Notes: generated by a model from the letters alone, not told the origin. A stretch of DNA of 64,000 bases from Diphasiastrum complanatum (GCA_029204225.1 CM055099.1:65563852-65627851); one strand, 5' to 3'; counted from the stretch's first letter, positions 31,664 through 42,970 are shown. Translations and numbers: made by a program.

Positions 31664-32126
31664 ATGGAATGTGGAAGACGGACAAACCTTAAGGGAGAGG
31701 ACACAAGTGGTCACCTCAACATAGGCTCTAATCAATACCAATGGGAATGCCATGAAACAAGTGAATGCCAAAAGAAAAAAACGCCACGAACGGGAGCCCC
31801 AGGTAATGAAGTAAGCTGCCCAAATGTGACAGAAAATTCAGCAAGTGATAGGTGGTGAAGAAGCTACCAAAATGGCCACCGAATAGTGTGCCAAGTAAGA
31901 AGAAATGTAGCCCAACGGTAGTAGAAAAGCCAGCAAACAATAGGTGGTGACGAAGTTGCCAATAAGTAGTGAAGTAGAGTGTTGGACAGCCAATAACTGG
32001 ATCTGCAAAAAGCTGGAAAAATGGCCGCTCAATGTGGGGCAGTAGGGCATTGGACAGCCGAAAAAGGATGAAAAAGATGGTTTTTTTTGCAAAAACTAAA
32101 AATTAAGGTTTCCAAAAAACGGCCAG
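31664..32126 (-). repeat. Leader fragment of D with repeat motif
   Basis: Minus-strand leader equivalent: the GAGAGGAC...GTCACC segment near 31695-31725 matches the gag-proximal leader of B, and GGACAGCC cores with GCATTGGACAGCC occur near 31983 and 32051. The primer site next to the LTR is not recognisable. Confidence 0.65.
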
Positions 32127-32568
32127 AGTTAAGAATAGAGCCACAGCTGATCTAGAGCTAAGCTATGAAAGCATCACATAAGCAAGACTTAAGCTATGAA
32201 AGCAGCACATAAGCAAGACTTAACCCTAGAAAGCAGGAAAGAGAGAGATTAAGGAGGCTAAAGAGAGAGATCAATATCATCAGCTGAATAACAAATGACA
32301 CAGTTTCCCTACTTATAGCCAAGAGGAAGCCCTAAAAGGAAGCTTCCGGTGGCTAGGGCCCAACTGGGAGGGAAAATAGTACGCCCTCCAAGAAGGCCCC
32401 CACTCTCCAATAATATGTCCAAATGGCCTAATAATGAATAATAAGGCCAAAGGCCAACCATATAGTCTAAGTGTCATTAATGAATAAAAAAGGGCCCAAG
32501 TCCTGCTTTTGCATAAAGTAAAGTAAATGTAAATGGACGTGACGAATGTAATGAGCCGAGTCATAACT
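32127..32568 (-). repeat. LTR of D (complete)
   Basis: 442 bp, AGTTAAG...CATAACT on the plus strand. A 31-bp unit with AAGCTATGAAAGCA is duplicated at 32159-32220. It shares the AGTTA/TAACT ends and short words with the A/B LTR but is a distinct family. TATAAG box at 32312-32317. Confidence 0.8.
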
Positions 32569-32573
32569 CTCCC

Positions 32574-32899
32574 CGACACAAAAAAAAAGACCCAACTGCC
32601 GAAAAGAAACTGGATCAAACAGTAGCAAGCCCTGGTGCATCAACAACTAGAGCAGCATCTGATGTAGAGGAATCAACAAGTGCAGGAGGAGCACGATCCC
32701 GATCCGCAAGTGATGGTGTATGATAAAAGACATTAATAGGCTCCCATGTGGCCTCCTCAACAAGACGACCATCGAACTGGACCAAAAACTGAATCTCCCG
32801 GCAGCATCGACTATGGTGAAGGCGAACCTGGTGAATGGCAGCTGGTAAGAAAGGGAACAGCTTAGGATCAACATCATGGCGACGAAGGGAACATCTCGG
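32574..32899 (-). pseudogene. Pol tail of D
   Basis: Minus-strand EEATWEPINVFYHTPSLADR and RRHDVDPKLFPFLPAAIHQV, in two frames, match the tails of B and C. A purine tract (TGTCGGGGAG) joins it to the LTR. Confidence 0.75.
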
Positions 32900-34760
32900 C
32901 CGCGTTATCTGAAACCAAGCTATATGGAACAACCAGGAATGCCAAGGAACCAGAAGAAGATCAAGCAGCAACCAGGAATGCCAAGGTATCCGTAATGCCC
33001 AAGATAGTAGAGGATCAGCCCAAAAGATAGGGACATCATACCAAGGTAATCAAAAAGCCCGAGAAGGTAGAACTGCATCAGCAACGGGAAGCCAATAAGG
33101 AAACTGGAAAAGAGATGAACACTCATCGCGAATAGCCGCATCATACACGTAACCATCAACCATATGTGCAAACTCAGTGATATAGGTGCCCCAAGAAAGA
33201 TAGCAGCATCGGAAGACCAGCACCAAGGAGTAGGAACATAAGCAGGATGACAGGCACGCTGTAGTAGCATGGAAAAGCAAGCGATATGCCAGGAAACATG
33301 GATCATAAAGAGATCATCCTGACAAAGGATAGCTCAAAGTGGAGAAATGTGCACCAGCATGGTCAAAAGCCCAAGGTATCCATAAGGCCCATGAATGAGA
33401 AGTAGCAATGGCACACGGTACCTTCAAGGCCCCTATCACGAGAAGAGCAGCATGCCAAAAGCTCTAGAAGGTCCAAGAAATCAATGCATCATCTAAAAGA
33501 CGTGATGCATAAATTCAATAGCAACAAATCTAGAAATAGTAGAGGCCTCAACTAGAAAACTGTAGCCGAAAAACTCATCCAGAAAGACCTCATATGGACA
33601 TACCAATCCATCATAAGATACACCAAAAACGGATGGAGAATCGGATGACCCATCGGAACTGGCCGCAAGTGTAATCCCAAAGTACACACCAGGCGCACAA
33701 GTGAGGAATAGAAAAAATGCACTGGAACGAGGAATAGGATCCCCAACATTAGTAGCAACATCGGATCAATATCCATGTGTAGCTGGGAATGAGTATCACA
33801 GCACATATGAGCAATACGGAAGTATATGGCGGCAACATCCCCAAAAACTATCCAAGAGAAGAGAAGGAAGCCTCTCAAGGTAATCTGATGGTCTCGGAAA
33901 ACCAGAACAAAGTGGCAACTCAGCATCGGAGACCAAGCAATATGGAGCAACCTGAAATGACGGGGAATCTGAAGATCACCTGGACAAACAATAGCTGGAA
34001 CGGAGGCAATAACCCAAGCCATCAGGATATGCCAAGCCTGACAATGAGCAACAATCCAAGGAACACATAGAGAGCCACATGCATAATCATAGAGATATCC
34101 GCACCATAGGTGATCAGTAATATGGAAAAACCAGCACCAATCAACAGGTCCAAATGGAAACCAAGCTATACGTATTAATCAGGAATGCCATATATCCATA
34201 GCATCGGCATGGACTGCAACAAACCTATATGTAGAAACACAAGGAGACTGAAGGATGCCCGTATACTCATCTAGAAAGATCCCAGCATATAAATACCCTA
34301 GATAAGTAATAGTGACCATCTCGCAAATATCCTCGGATGGAAAATGTGTAACGGTAAGGGCCAAAGGCACATGAATCATGTAAGGAATCGTAGAAATATC
34401 ATGAGGCGGTTCACAAACCTCAAGTTGAGATCCATGGAGTAAAGCGAAAGAAGATACAACCTGATCACCAATAGCGAGGGAACCATCAAACGTGGACCCG
34501 TGAAGAACCCCATAGAAATTAGTAGGAACATCAGCCATAACGGACTCAAGAGATGGAGATATAGAGACCAATGGAGAAGATACTGCACCAACCACCAAAC
34601 CAGGAGGGCTATCTGAGGTATGTGCAAAAGCAATAGTAGAAATACCACCAACGGCCTGAAGATCAATGAAACCAGGAATGACCACTGGATACAATATCCG
34701 TGAATCAAGGCATATAGGCACAAGGCACACAGCAACAACCTGTAAATCCGAAGGAGCATC
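32900..34760 (-). pseudogene. Unknown conserved module (D copy)
   Basis: Aligns along its length with the module of B. A 200-codon frame (34179-34781) carries GVLHGSTFDGSLAIGDQVVS and MVTITYLGYLYAGIFLDEYT. Further minus-strand frames at 33552-34022, 33493-33687 and 32920-33306 continue in the same registers as B with one or two indels. It has one copy of the unit that is tandemly duplicated in B. Function unknown; no catalytic motif recognised. Confidence 0.6.
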
Positions 34761-34814
34761 AACCTGAGGAAGAGGACCCACGAATGGTGAAAGTGAAGCA
34801 GCAACTGATGTACT

Positions 34815-35480
34815 CTAAATGGAAAGAAGAGCTGCATCCTGAGCCTTTGGCAGGCTACGCATAAACTGCTTCCCGGTAACCAACTGATAGTCACCCTGAG
34901 GAACAGCTGCTGGAGTAGGAACTGGAGGAACTGGTACTGCCCACTGAACACATAATAAGGCTGCACAATGAGCCTTCGGCAGGCTGCGAATAAATTGCTT
35001 TCCAGTAATCAACTGGAAGTCTACCTGAGAATCAATGCCAACAAGTGAGTGTGTAACTGCATCATGTACAAATGTCAATGTCTGTTGTGTCAAGTCCAGT
35101 GTAACGGCTCCAAGAAATGCAAACCAATCAGCACCAAGGACAAGATCATAACGCTCCATAGGAATAATGTAAAGATCTGCCTGTCCAGAAAAATCTCCAA
35201 TGCGGTATGGTAAACGCTGAAACATCTGAGAAGTAGGAAAAGAATGGGAACTTGCAACCTCAACTGTGAGAGGCTGTGAAGCAGGAACAGGTGAAGCACG
35301 GATCCGACTAGTGTTACAACTGCTAATAAAAGAATGAGTGCTGCCAATATCAACTAAAGCAATATACTCACGACCTGTAATACGTACACGTAACCGAATG
35401 GAGCAAGGACCAAGACGCCCTGTCCAAGTAGCATAGGCAAGCTGAGCATGGCAAGTAGCAGGAAGTAAATCAGTGGAAGG
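34815..35480 (-). pseudogene. Protease region of D with duplicated C-terminal part
   Basis: The active site reads D-I-G near 35345 where relatives have D-T-G, so it is probably inactive. YDLVLGADWFAFLGAVTLD follows at about 35100-35155. The segment LITGKQFIRSLPKAHCAALL (about 34965-35025) is followed, after a Pro/Val-rich linker, by a second version, LVTGKQFMRSLPKAQDAALL (about 34830-34890), that matches B more closely. The join looks like a switch between two families. TAG at 34815-34817 stands where A and B have CAG. Confidence 0.8.
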
Positions 35481-35590
35481 CTCAGAGGATAGGTCAGGCT
35501 CATCAGAAATATGAATGTAGATATCGGAATTATCTGGAGTAGTGCCCTCATGGTAAAAAACAGCAGTAGTAGTAGGGAGAGGCTGACGGC
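35481..35590 (-). pseudogene. Gag C-terminal scrap of D
   Basis: Minus-strand equivalent of the FYHEALTPDDSDVY region of A. It stops at 35590, where an LTR begins, so the rest of gag, the leader and the primer site are deleted. Confidence 0.7.
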
Positions 35591-35890
35591 AAGCTAAGCT
35601 ATGAAAGCATCACATAAGCAAGACTTAAGCTATGAAAGCAGCACATACGTAAGACTTAACCCTAGAAAGCAAGAAAGAGAGAGATTAAGGAGGCTAAAGA
35701 GAGATCAATATCATCAGCTGAATAACAAATGGCACAGTTTCCCTACTTATAGCCAAGAGGAAGCCCTAAAAGGAAGCTTCCGGTGGCTAGGGCCCAACTG
35801 GGAGGGAAAATAGTGCGCCCTCCAAGAAGGCCCCCACTCTCCAGTAATATGTCCAAATGGCCTAATAATGAATAATAAGGCCAAAGGCCC
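35591..35890 (-). repeat. Partial LTR of D
   Basis: Nearly identical to 32153-32452, including the 31-bp duplication, but missing both LTR ends. Confidence 0.82.
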
Positions 35891-36429
35891 CTACTTCTAT
35901 ATATACTTGAGGAGGAAGGGATTAGGTATATGCATGGGATGACTACAACTCAAGTGGAAATTTCTGAACTTGTGTTTGCATGAGTCATATATGGATAGGA
36001 GAATATTTTGATCACTCAAAAGCTATTCTTGCCATGCAAGAAGGGAACCTTAGCCAATGGTCAAAAAATCCCTTTCATGTATAGAAAATGGTCTTAGTCA
36101 AGTGGAATATGCATGGGTGTCATTTTTATACAAGGATATGGTATATGGTTAAGAGGGGCGTCAATTGATTTATTAGCCATGTATGTCAATCTTAAAATTC
36201 TCTAGCAAATGTTATTGAGGTTGCCAATCCCCTGTCATGGTGATAGAAGATCTAGGGGTGATCAAATGCTAGAAGTTCCCATCGTTTCATATGGATCCCA
36301 AATTCATTTCTTATGGTTCCTTTAGAACCAAATCATGTGGTTGCAACCCAGTTCTTGAGGTTCCTTTGCAAAATCACACGGCTTCCTAAAACCAAATCAT
36401 ACGGTTTTTTAAAACCAATTCATGCATCC
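35891..36429. other. No recognisable feature
   Basis: AT-rich spacer. No supported frame. Confidence 0.4.
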
Positions 36430-36845
36430 TCTAGATGCACCAATGTCATCCAGCCCATTTATAAAGTTGGAGACCCCATGAGACCCAAAAACTACCTGTC
36501 TATCATGATTGGCCATGTTATTTCTAAAATCTATGGGATCAATAAGCAGTGAAGTGGAAACGAGAAGACTATGCGCACTAGGACAAGTGGGTTTCAAAGC
36601 TAATCATTCTACTTTAGACCATGTTTTTACTTTATGAGCTATCTATTATTGAGGAGGCTAGGTCCAGTAGGGAGAAATTCTATTGTTGTGTTGTTTATTT
36701 CAAGCGTGCTTTTGATTTTGTTTTGAGACACCTCCTCATTCAAAGATTGAAAAACCTCTAGTTCTCAAATAATACAATTACTGCAATTATGGCTTTATAT
36801 AAGCAAGTCCTTGGTTGCTTCAAGATAGATAGACGTACCTCAAAT
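36430..36845 (+). pseudogene. LINE reverse-transcriptase scrap
   Basis: NVIQPIYKVGDPMRPKNYLS and IMIGHVISKIYG (36445-36540) match the intact LINE at 56.5 kb. Later, in broken frames, come GQVGFKANHSTLDHVFTL and a FYCCVVYFKRAFDFV segment at 36580-36725. It is too decayed to subdivide. Confidence 0.8.
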
Positions 36846-36849
36846 AGAG

Positions 36850-37521
36850 TTTCCAATACATATCCATGTTGCCCATGCATGCCTACATGAGCCACTTGTT
36901 CTCAACTACACATATGATATAAACGGAGTTGGAAAAGTATAGGTTCAACTACCTTCAGGGAAGATTGGAGACATAAAGGATGTGCTTTATGTACCAGGAA
37001 TCAAGAAAAACTTACTCTCAGTATCAGCTATTGCGAAGCAACACATGGTGGTGCAGTTTGATGAAGAGCGGTGTCTCATCAAGAAGAAAGATAATGTAGA
37101 AGCTAAGGGCATCCTTGCAGGGCGGTTGTACGAACTTCAGGCTCAAGTGATGGATCATCATGCAAGTGTTGCGGATATTGGATCAGTGAGTAAGTTATGG
37201 CACGAGAGGTTTGGACATCTGAATTACAAAAGTCTACAAGACTTGAGGAAATATAACATGGTTACACGTTTACCTCAAGTTGTTTCTGATCACAAGGTTT
37301 GTGAAGGTTGTGTCTTAGGCAAGCATCATATGAAGAAATTTTCGCCTAGTACATTCAGGGCGAGAAATGTTCTAGAACTTGTTCATACAGATTTGTGTGG
37401 TCCCATGAGGATTCAATCTTATGGGGGAGCAAGTTACTTCATGGTGTTTGGCAAAGAAAAGTTTCAGAAGTTTAGAGAACTTCTAAAAATAATAGATAAC
37501 AAAGTAAACATTAAGGCGGAG
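36850..37521 (+). pseudogene. Copia pol remnant with internal deletion
   Basis: The pre-integrase part (LYVPGIKKNLLSVSAIAKQH, LWHERFGHLNYKSLQDL, CEGCVLGKHHMKKFS) and the first integrase motif (LELVHTDLCGPM) lie in one open frame, 36982-37527. At GGASYFMVF the sequence jumps to the extreme pol end (EKFQKFRELLKIIDNKVNIK), which in full copia elements follows RNase H. RT, RNase H and most integrase are thus deleted in frame. A purine tract and LTR follow directly. Confidence 0.88.
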
Positions 37522-37948
37522 TGTTAGGAATTAATGTTTATTTGATGCCCCTTAATGATAGTTTGGCCATGCCTACGTGCTATTATAGGGGCCATTACTA
37601 TTTATAGTAAATTCGTTTTTTATTGCTTATGCATGTAGGTGGGCGCACTACTATTAGATTAGGATCTATTTAGTACTGAGAAATTCACCTTTGGTCTTTA
37701 CCAAATATAGGTAGTATTTTTAGCAATTAGCTTTTGCTCTTTTGCTATTTGCTTTAGGCTTTTAGCCTTTCACATAGATTAGAGAAACTATATAAGTAGG
37801 CTGGCGCCCCACCACAAGATAATTCCAATATGTTAGAGCTTTGCTCAATTCTCCTATAATTTGTTTTCTCTTTAATCTCTATGCTTGGTCCTGTGAGTGC
37901 TAGTAGGACTAGTAACTCCATCTAGAATTTGTATCACAAATTCTGACA
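37522..37948 (+). repeat. Copia 3' LTR
   Basis: Starts TGTTAGGAATTAATG right after the purine run AAGGCGGAG and ends near ATTCTGACA. About 427 bp with TG...CA termini. The matching 5' LTR is not in the window. Confidence 0.75.
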
Positions 37949-37949
37949 G

Positions 37950-38960
37950 AAACCACCCAGATTATATCATTATCAAATGAGGGCATGGGTGGTGGTCACT
38001 TCGCATCCAACATCACAATTCGCAAAATTCTACAATCAGGATGCTGGTGGCCGACAATTTACAAGGAAACGGAAGAATACTTAAGGTGTATGCCAATGAG
38101 CCAGAAGACCCCCTAGAATTAATTATGACCTGTACATCCAGTCATGGCTCAAGCACCCTTTGAGAAATGGGGATTGGACTATATTGGTCACATCCATCCA
38201 GCAGCGAAAAGCTCTCAAGCCGATATATCATCGTGGCTACAAATTATCTAACCAAATGGGTAGAAGCCAAGGCAGTACGAGTGGCTGATGCCAGAACTAT
38301 GGCCAAATTTTTATACGAGCATATTATTGTGCGCTTCGGATGCCCGGTTGAGATAGTTAGCGATCGCGAAAGCGATTTTGTCAACAAAACCATCAAGGCT
38401 TTATTAGAGGAATTCTTCGTGATCCATCGGTTCAGCAAGCCGTATTATCCTCGTGGTAATGGACAAGCTGAGTCATCCAATAAGATCTTGTGTAGCATCA
38501 TCACGAAAATAGTCGAAGATAGCAGAACTGATTGAGAGCATAAGCTACATGCTGCTATGTGGGCATTCAGGCCAGCATATAAGGGTAGCACTGATCAGAC
38601 ACCATTCCAATTGGTTTATGGTCAAGATGATTAATGCCAGTAGAGTTTTTGGTACCATCACTGAGGGTTGCCACCACACAATCTCAATGAGTCTAAATCT
38701 CTACAACTACGCCATGAAGCACTCCATAAACTTTGCGAGATACGCCTATTGGTAGCACGTCGCAAGGCAGGGCATGATCGTCGGCTACACAAGAAGGAGC
38801 TTTGTGCCGGAGGTCTGGTCCTAATGTATAAGACCAAGGCGATCAAAGGGAAAAGTTCATAGGCGAAGGTCCGTACCGTATCAAGGAAATCCTTAATCAT
38901 GGAGCCGTGAAACTTCAACATCTAGATGGGACTCCATTTGATACACCCATCAATGGTAGC
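37950..38960 (+). pseudogene. Ty3/gypsy integrase remnant
   Basis: The zinc-finger part GGGHFASNITIRKILQSGCW and integrase core YIIVATNYLTKWVEAKAV, FGCPVEIVSDRESDFVNKTI and YYPRGNGQAESSNKI (38220-38490) are clear. A TGA at about 38533 interrupts it, then HAAMWAFRPAYKGSTDQTPF continues. Further parts to about 38960 (LDGTPFDTPINGSRLQKYW) are in broken frames. It differs from the A-G families in this window and may be a Tat-like lineage; that placement is uncertain. Confidence 0.82.
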
Positions 38961-39253
38961 CGATTACAGAAGTATTGGCCACCACAATAACACCGATCCA
39001 GCCTGATAACGACAGGTAGATAACTTACAGATGAGATCGTACACTACAAGCAGTCATTACAGCAAGATCCAACGAGTATCTAGATCAAGATGAGATCAAT
39101 AAGGTAGCAAAACATCATCAGCCAACCGACAACCCATTGATAGTGCAGATCAGACTTGAAAATCTCTGGCCGATTTAGCAAAGAAGGGGAAAAAACCACT
39201 CAAACTGATAGATCAACTACCAAATCTTCACAAGAACCTTCGTAGAGCTCAAC
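38961..39253. other. No gene; probable 3' end of the gypsy remnant
   Basis: Non-coding, with a purine-rich AAAGAAGGGGAAAAAA run near 39180. Left flank of element E. Confidence 0.4.
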
Positions 39254-39602
39254 TATTACGAGCACGTAACCAATGCCGACCCTAGAGAACACAGGAGGTC
39301 AGATACCACAGTCAGGGTCGTGTCCTGCGTATACGACCAACAGGGCAAGACAGTGTGAGTAGTGTGCCCCGACACGGTCTATAGCCATAGCGGGCCTAAC
39401 ACAGCCTAGGGACGTCAGCAGGATAGGGCCCCACGTTGGACCCCGACGTGCAGTCGGCCACGTCAGTGCCACGTGGCCGACACTTGGCAGTATGCATGCT
39501 ATCAGCCCTCACACTGGGCTAGGAGGGGCTTGCTCCATATCAGGGAGTAGGCAAGGTTGGGTGGATCAGTTAGTGTTTGCCCTACTGTGGAGACCTCTAA
39601 CA
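39254..39602 (+). repeat. Element E 5' LTR
   Basis: Matches the reverse complement of F's LTRs. It ends CTCTAACA before the primer site; its first base pair is TA rather than TG. It contains the palindrome GCCACGTGGC at 39468-39477. Confidence 0.85.
39468..39477. promoter_or_regulatory. G-box palindrome in E LTR
   Basis: GCCACGTGGC, a perfect 10-bp palindrome with the CACGTG core bound in plants by bZIP and bHLH factors. It is also present in both LTRs of F. Confidence 0.6.
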
Positions 39603-39603
39603 A

Positions 39604-39616
39604 TGGTATCAGAGCC
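39604..39616 (+). other. Primer-binding site of element E
   Basis: TGGTATCAGAGCC one base after the LTR; initiator tRNA-Met type. Confidence 0.92.
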
Positions 39617-40507
39617 ATCTCCATCTTTGGGAGCTTAGTTTTAGCAAGGGAGAAAGTTAGTAGAATGTACAGAACATCTTCAAAAATTTCAGAATTTGTA
39701 GAGACAGAGCCAGCGCTGTAGAAACAGCCTTCTACTGTGAAAATCTCCATAGAATTATCTGCTTTGTAGGTAGAATCTGACTCGGATTCTGAGTGCAGGT
39801 CAAATTGCTGGAAAATCAGCCATCTATCCTTGGTTTCAGAGAATTACTTTCTGATTTTTGAGTGGACAGGAGACAGAATCTTTGGCACAGGTCCAGCGCA
39901 GAAGCTGTTGTTAGAAAATCAGGTTTGGAAAGGGATTTTGGGTCCCAAATCAAGTAAATTGGAGCAGATAGGTCGCTGATCAGACAGCGAGGGAGCATAG
40001 CAAGAAAAATCAGAATTTCCTTGCACTTTTTGAGTCTTCAAACCTATTTTTTCAGACAGAAATCTCAGGAAGAACTTCAGAAAGTCCAGCGAGCAGTAGC
40101 CTTCCCAAATCCTGAAATTTCAGATCGATTGTGGGCTCCAAATTCGAGTTTTGTGGAGGGACAGGTCTGCTAACCTGACAGCGAGGGTGGAGGACCAGTA
40201 AATTGGAAATTTGTTGCACTTTTCCAGCTTGCAAATCTATTTTTTGGAGGCAGGAGATCCAAACTCCATCAGCAAGGGTTCTCCAAGAATCATCTACACA
40301 ATTTCTAGATTACCTTCACCTCATTGCATGCAGTTTGAGAAGACAGATTGGACAGCTGTGGAAGAACTGAGGGGGTTTCTTGCTTTTCTTTCTGGAAGTA
40401 CAGTCCTAAGAAAGAGCTAAGTATTCTGCTTTCGTTTCTTCCAGTTTAGTCAATCTTTTCTCTTATTTTCAGACAGAAGTTAAGGTACATCTCTTTCGGT
40501 TCCGAAA
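39617..40507 (+). other. Leader of element E
   Basis: About 890 bp without a long sense frame. It contains CCAGCGC words near 39711, 39893 and 40087, the same word that seeds the leader repeats of A-D. Confidence 0.7.
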
Positions 40508-41640
40508 ATGACCACTCCTCAGGGACCTGATCAACCCCCGGAGAGAGGCATCGACGAACTTGAAACAGAAGCCTTGGCTTTTTGTAAAGGGAAAGAACCC
40601 ATGGAAGTGGAGGAACAGGAGCAATTCGCCGAAGAACTTGACGAATTGGTTACCAGGGAGCAGTATCTCCACTTGATAACAGAGGTGGATGAATTGAAAT
40701 TGGCTTTCGCCAATTTCAAATCCAATATGGACGACTCGTTCGCCGAGCTCAAAAGTCTAATTTTGAACTCCGCGAAAGGAAGCCTCCCATCCACTTCTCA
40801 GCCATCCCCTTCTCCACTTCCATTAGTTTCGGGTGAGCCTATTCAGTCTCATCCCAGTGTCTTTAAAGACTTAAAGCCTCCTACCTTTATCGGGGAAGAG
40901 AAGGATAGAAACGCAGATATTCTACATACCTTAAACAGACCCCTGACCATTTGCAAGCTATTAAGGCCAGTATTTCCCTAGGACCCATGGCCTATAAGTG
41001 GTGGTTAAATCTCCAAGAGACTGGGCAGACTCCCCGGTCATGGAAGGCTTTTGAAGAAGCGTTCCTAAGAGAATTTCTACCAGAAAATGAACTTGATAGA
41101 GCCTGGGAAGCCTGGGAGAAAACAGTAATGGACAAATCCTTAATCCATTATACCTGGCAGTATCGAGAAGCAATTTTAAAGATAAAAAATATGGATGACT
41201 ATCACAAAGTTAGAGGATTTGTCTGTGGCCTTAAAGATGAATATAAAGTAGAGGTACAGAGAAACTCGCCTACTACCCTAGAGCAAGCTCTCAGATATGC
41301 TCAAATCTATGATGATTCAATGGGTAGGAAGAAGGCGAGACAACAGCCCCTTTCTGAGCAGCCTACTCAGAAAGACTTTCAATTTAAAAAGAAATTTTTA
41401 AAGAGAAAGAAAGAAGATAAAGTTAAGAGTGAAGCTCCTCAGAAACGCCCATCGCTCATACAACCCTTAAAACTAGAAGATTTTGAGAAAGCCAACCAAG
41501 AGCATTTGTGCTTTGTGTGCATGGGAAAGGGACACACAGTCAAACAGTGTCCCAAGGGGCCATTCACTAAAAAAGAAAAGAAAGATAAAAAACAAGTCCA
41601 TCTTGTTCAGACAGTAACTTTCCCAAGTGACTCGGCAGCT
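40508..41640 (+). pseudogene. Gag of element E
   Basis: Starts at ATG 40508 (MTTPQGPDQPPERG), as in F. An acidic helical N-terminus is followed by a Ser/Pro linker and the capsid domain (YKWWLNLQETGQTPRSWKAF, FLREFLPENELDRAWEAWE). The nucleocapsid region has a CX2CX4HX4C knuckle, CFVCMGKGHTVKQC. Relative to F, about 30 bp are missing near 40930, shifting the frame. At 41593-41595 it keeps CAA where F has a stop, showing gag and protease are read as one frame. Confidence 0.88.
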
Positions 41641-42095
41641 TCTGAGATAAAAGTGTTTCATGAAGACCATGAACATTGTTGCCAACTAACTTCCGCAATG
41701 CTAGCGAGACCCTTCAGCTTTGGGCCTCATGACCTAGTACGTATGCATGGGAAAGTTGGTAACCAGTCAGTCAGAGTCATGGTTGATGATGGGGTGACCC
41801 ATAATTTCATCAACTATACCCTAGTTAAAAAACTCAGACTTCCGGAAGTACCTAGTCAGCATAGGTACATAGTTCATTAGCTAAGGGTGAAGACAAAAAA
41901 ATTTGGGAAACTATGGTAAGTAATTTAAATCTTGGTATTCAGGGGTATCAAGATGAAATAAATTATGAAGAGAACACCCTCAACTTTCAGCATAAAGGCC
42001 GAGAAATCCAGTTGCATGGGGAGCATGATGTCTCCAACAGCCCTATGGTCTGCAGTTCAGAGCTCTGTCAGTTAATCGGAGATAACGACCATTAG
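41641..42095 (+). pseudogene. Protease region of element E
   Basis: The active-site triplet is D-D-G (RVMVDDGVTHNFIN, about 41775-41815), as in F, rather than D-S/T-G. A one-base loss near 41873 shifts the frame. Later sequence (NTLNFQHKGREIQLHG) keeps CAG at 42009-42011 where F has TAG, but has its own TAG at 42093-42095 where F has CAG. Confidence 0.82.
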
Positions 42096-42435
42096 GTATT
42101 CTTATGTGACTTTCAATTTATTCCAGAAGTTTCTATTTCTAGTTCTTTATAGCAAAACGTAAGTAAATTAGAAACTTTATTGTCTAAATTTAAAGATGTT
42201 TTTCCTGAAGATTTACCGCATGGTTTACCACCTAGCAGAGATGTAGATCATGCAATAAACCTAGTACCAGGTACAACACCTGTTTCTAAACCTCCGTATC
42301 GGGTCAGCCGAACAGAGGATGAAGAAATAACCTGGCAGTTAACAGATTATCTTGCGAAAGGCCAAATTCAGACTAGTAGTTCACCATGGGCCTCACCAGT
42401 CCTTTTGGTGAAAAAGAAGGAGGGGTCTATGCGTG
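42096..42435 (+). pseudogene. Start of RT of element E (truncated)
   Basis: [37 protein letters not shown] and [18 protein letters not shown] match F, then similarity stops. TAG at 42150-42152 stands for CAG in F. Confidence 0.88.
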
Positions 42436-42764
42436 CATGCCATCAAGATCATCGAACCAACCTTCGCAAGCAACATAAATGGAATCAGGGCAGTCAAATT
42501 GACTTACCTATAAGGTTGGATTCTATAACAAGAGCAAGTTGGGCGAGAGTTCCTTCCCTCGCATTACCTTCAGAACCTTCGCAAGGCAGGCAAAACATCT
42601 TCTGAACTCTCGCCAGCTTCTCTGGGATCTTAAAAAATCATGAAGGTCCCTACAAAATTTGGTCTGGATCTGAGCTGTAGAAAGTACACTTCTTCTAATA
42701 CGCACTCTAATTTCCCTCTATAAAAGCAGGAAATTCGAGTCATTTTGTCACTTCCATAGTTGCA
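42436..42764. other. No recognisable gene
   Basis: Downstream of the truncated element E. TATAAAAGCAGG at 42719 looks like a TATA box but no gene follows. Confidence 0.35.
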
Positions 42765-42970
42765 TCGAACCACAGTTCGAACCGTTTGAACCATTCGAAG
42801 TTGGTTCGAACCAGATTTTTTTTTTTTTAAAAAAAAAGCCAAAAAGCCAAAAAAAAAAAAAAGTTTTGGAAAAAAAAAAAAATTCGGTTTGAACCGTTTT
42901 CCGATTCGAACCTGGCCTGCCGGTTCAAACCGAAAAGAATCGGTTCAAATCGGGGTGTAACCTTGGTCAC
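42765..42970. repeat. TTCGAA/GGTTTGAACC-rich cluster, probable hAT end
   Basis: Dense copies of GGTTCGAACC, GGTTTGAACC, CGATTCGAACC and GAATCGG surround A/T tracts. The right edge reads, on the minus strand, CAAGGTTACACCCCGATT, which has the look of a hAT terminal inverted repeat. No transposase is attached. Confidence 0.55.

Larger units (their letters stand above)
31660..35890 (-). mobile_element. D: rearranged gypsy-type element related to A and B
   Basis: On the minus strand, one LTR (32127-32568) is flanked on one side by leader sequence (31664-32126), as if it were a 5' LTR. On the other side it is flanked by a pol tail, unknown module, protease and gag end (32574-35590), as if it were a 3' LTR. 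A partial second LTR (35591-35890) closes the far side. This fits an LTR-internal-LTR-internal array made by recombination, later truncated. RT and integrase are absent. Confidence 0.75.
39254..42435 (+). mobile_element. Element E: 3'-truncated chromodomain-family gypsy element
   Basis: A 5' LTR, primer site, leader, gag, protease and the first part of RT, all closely related to element F, end abruptly near 42435 in the RT GSMR segment. No 3' LTR follows. E and F share gag, protease and LTR features. Confidence 0.88.
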
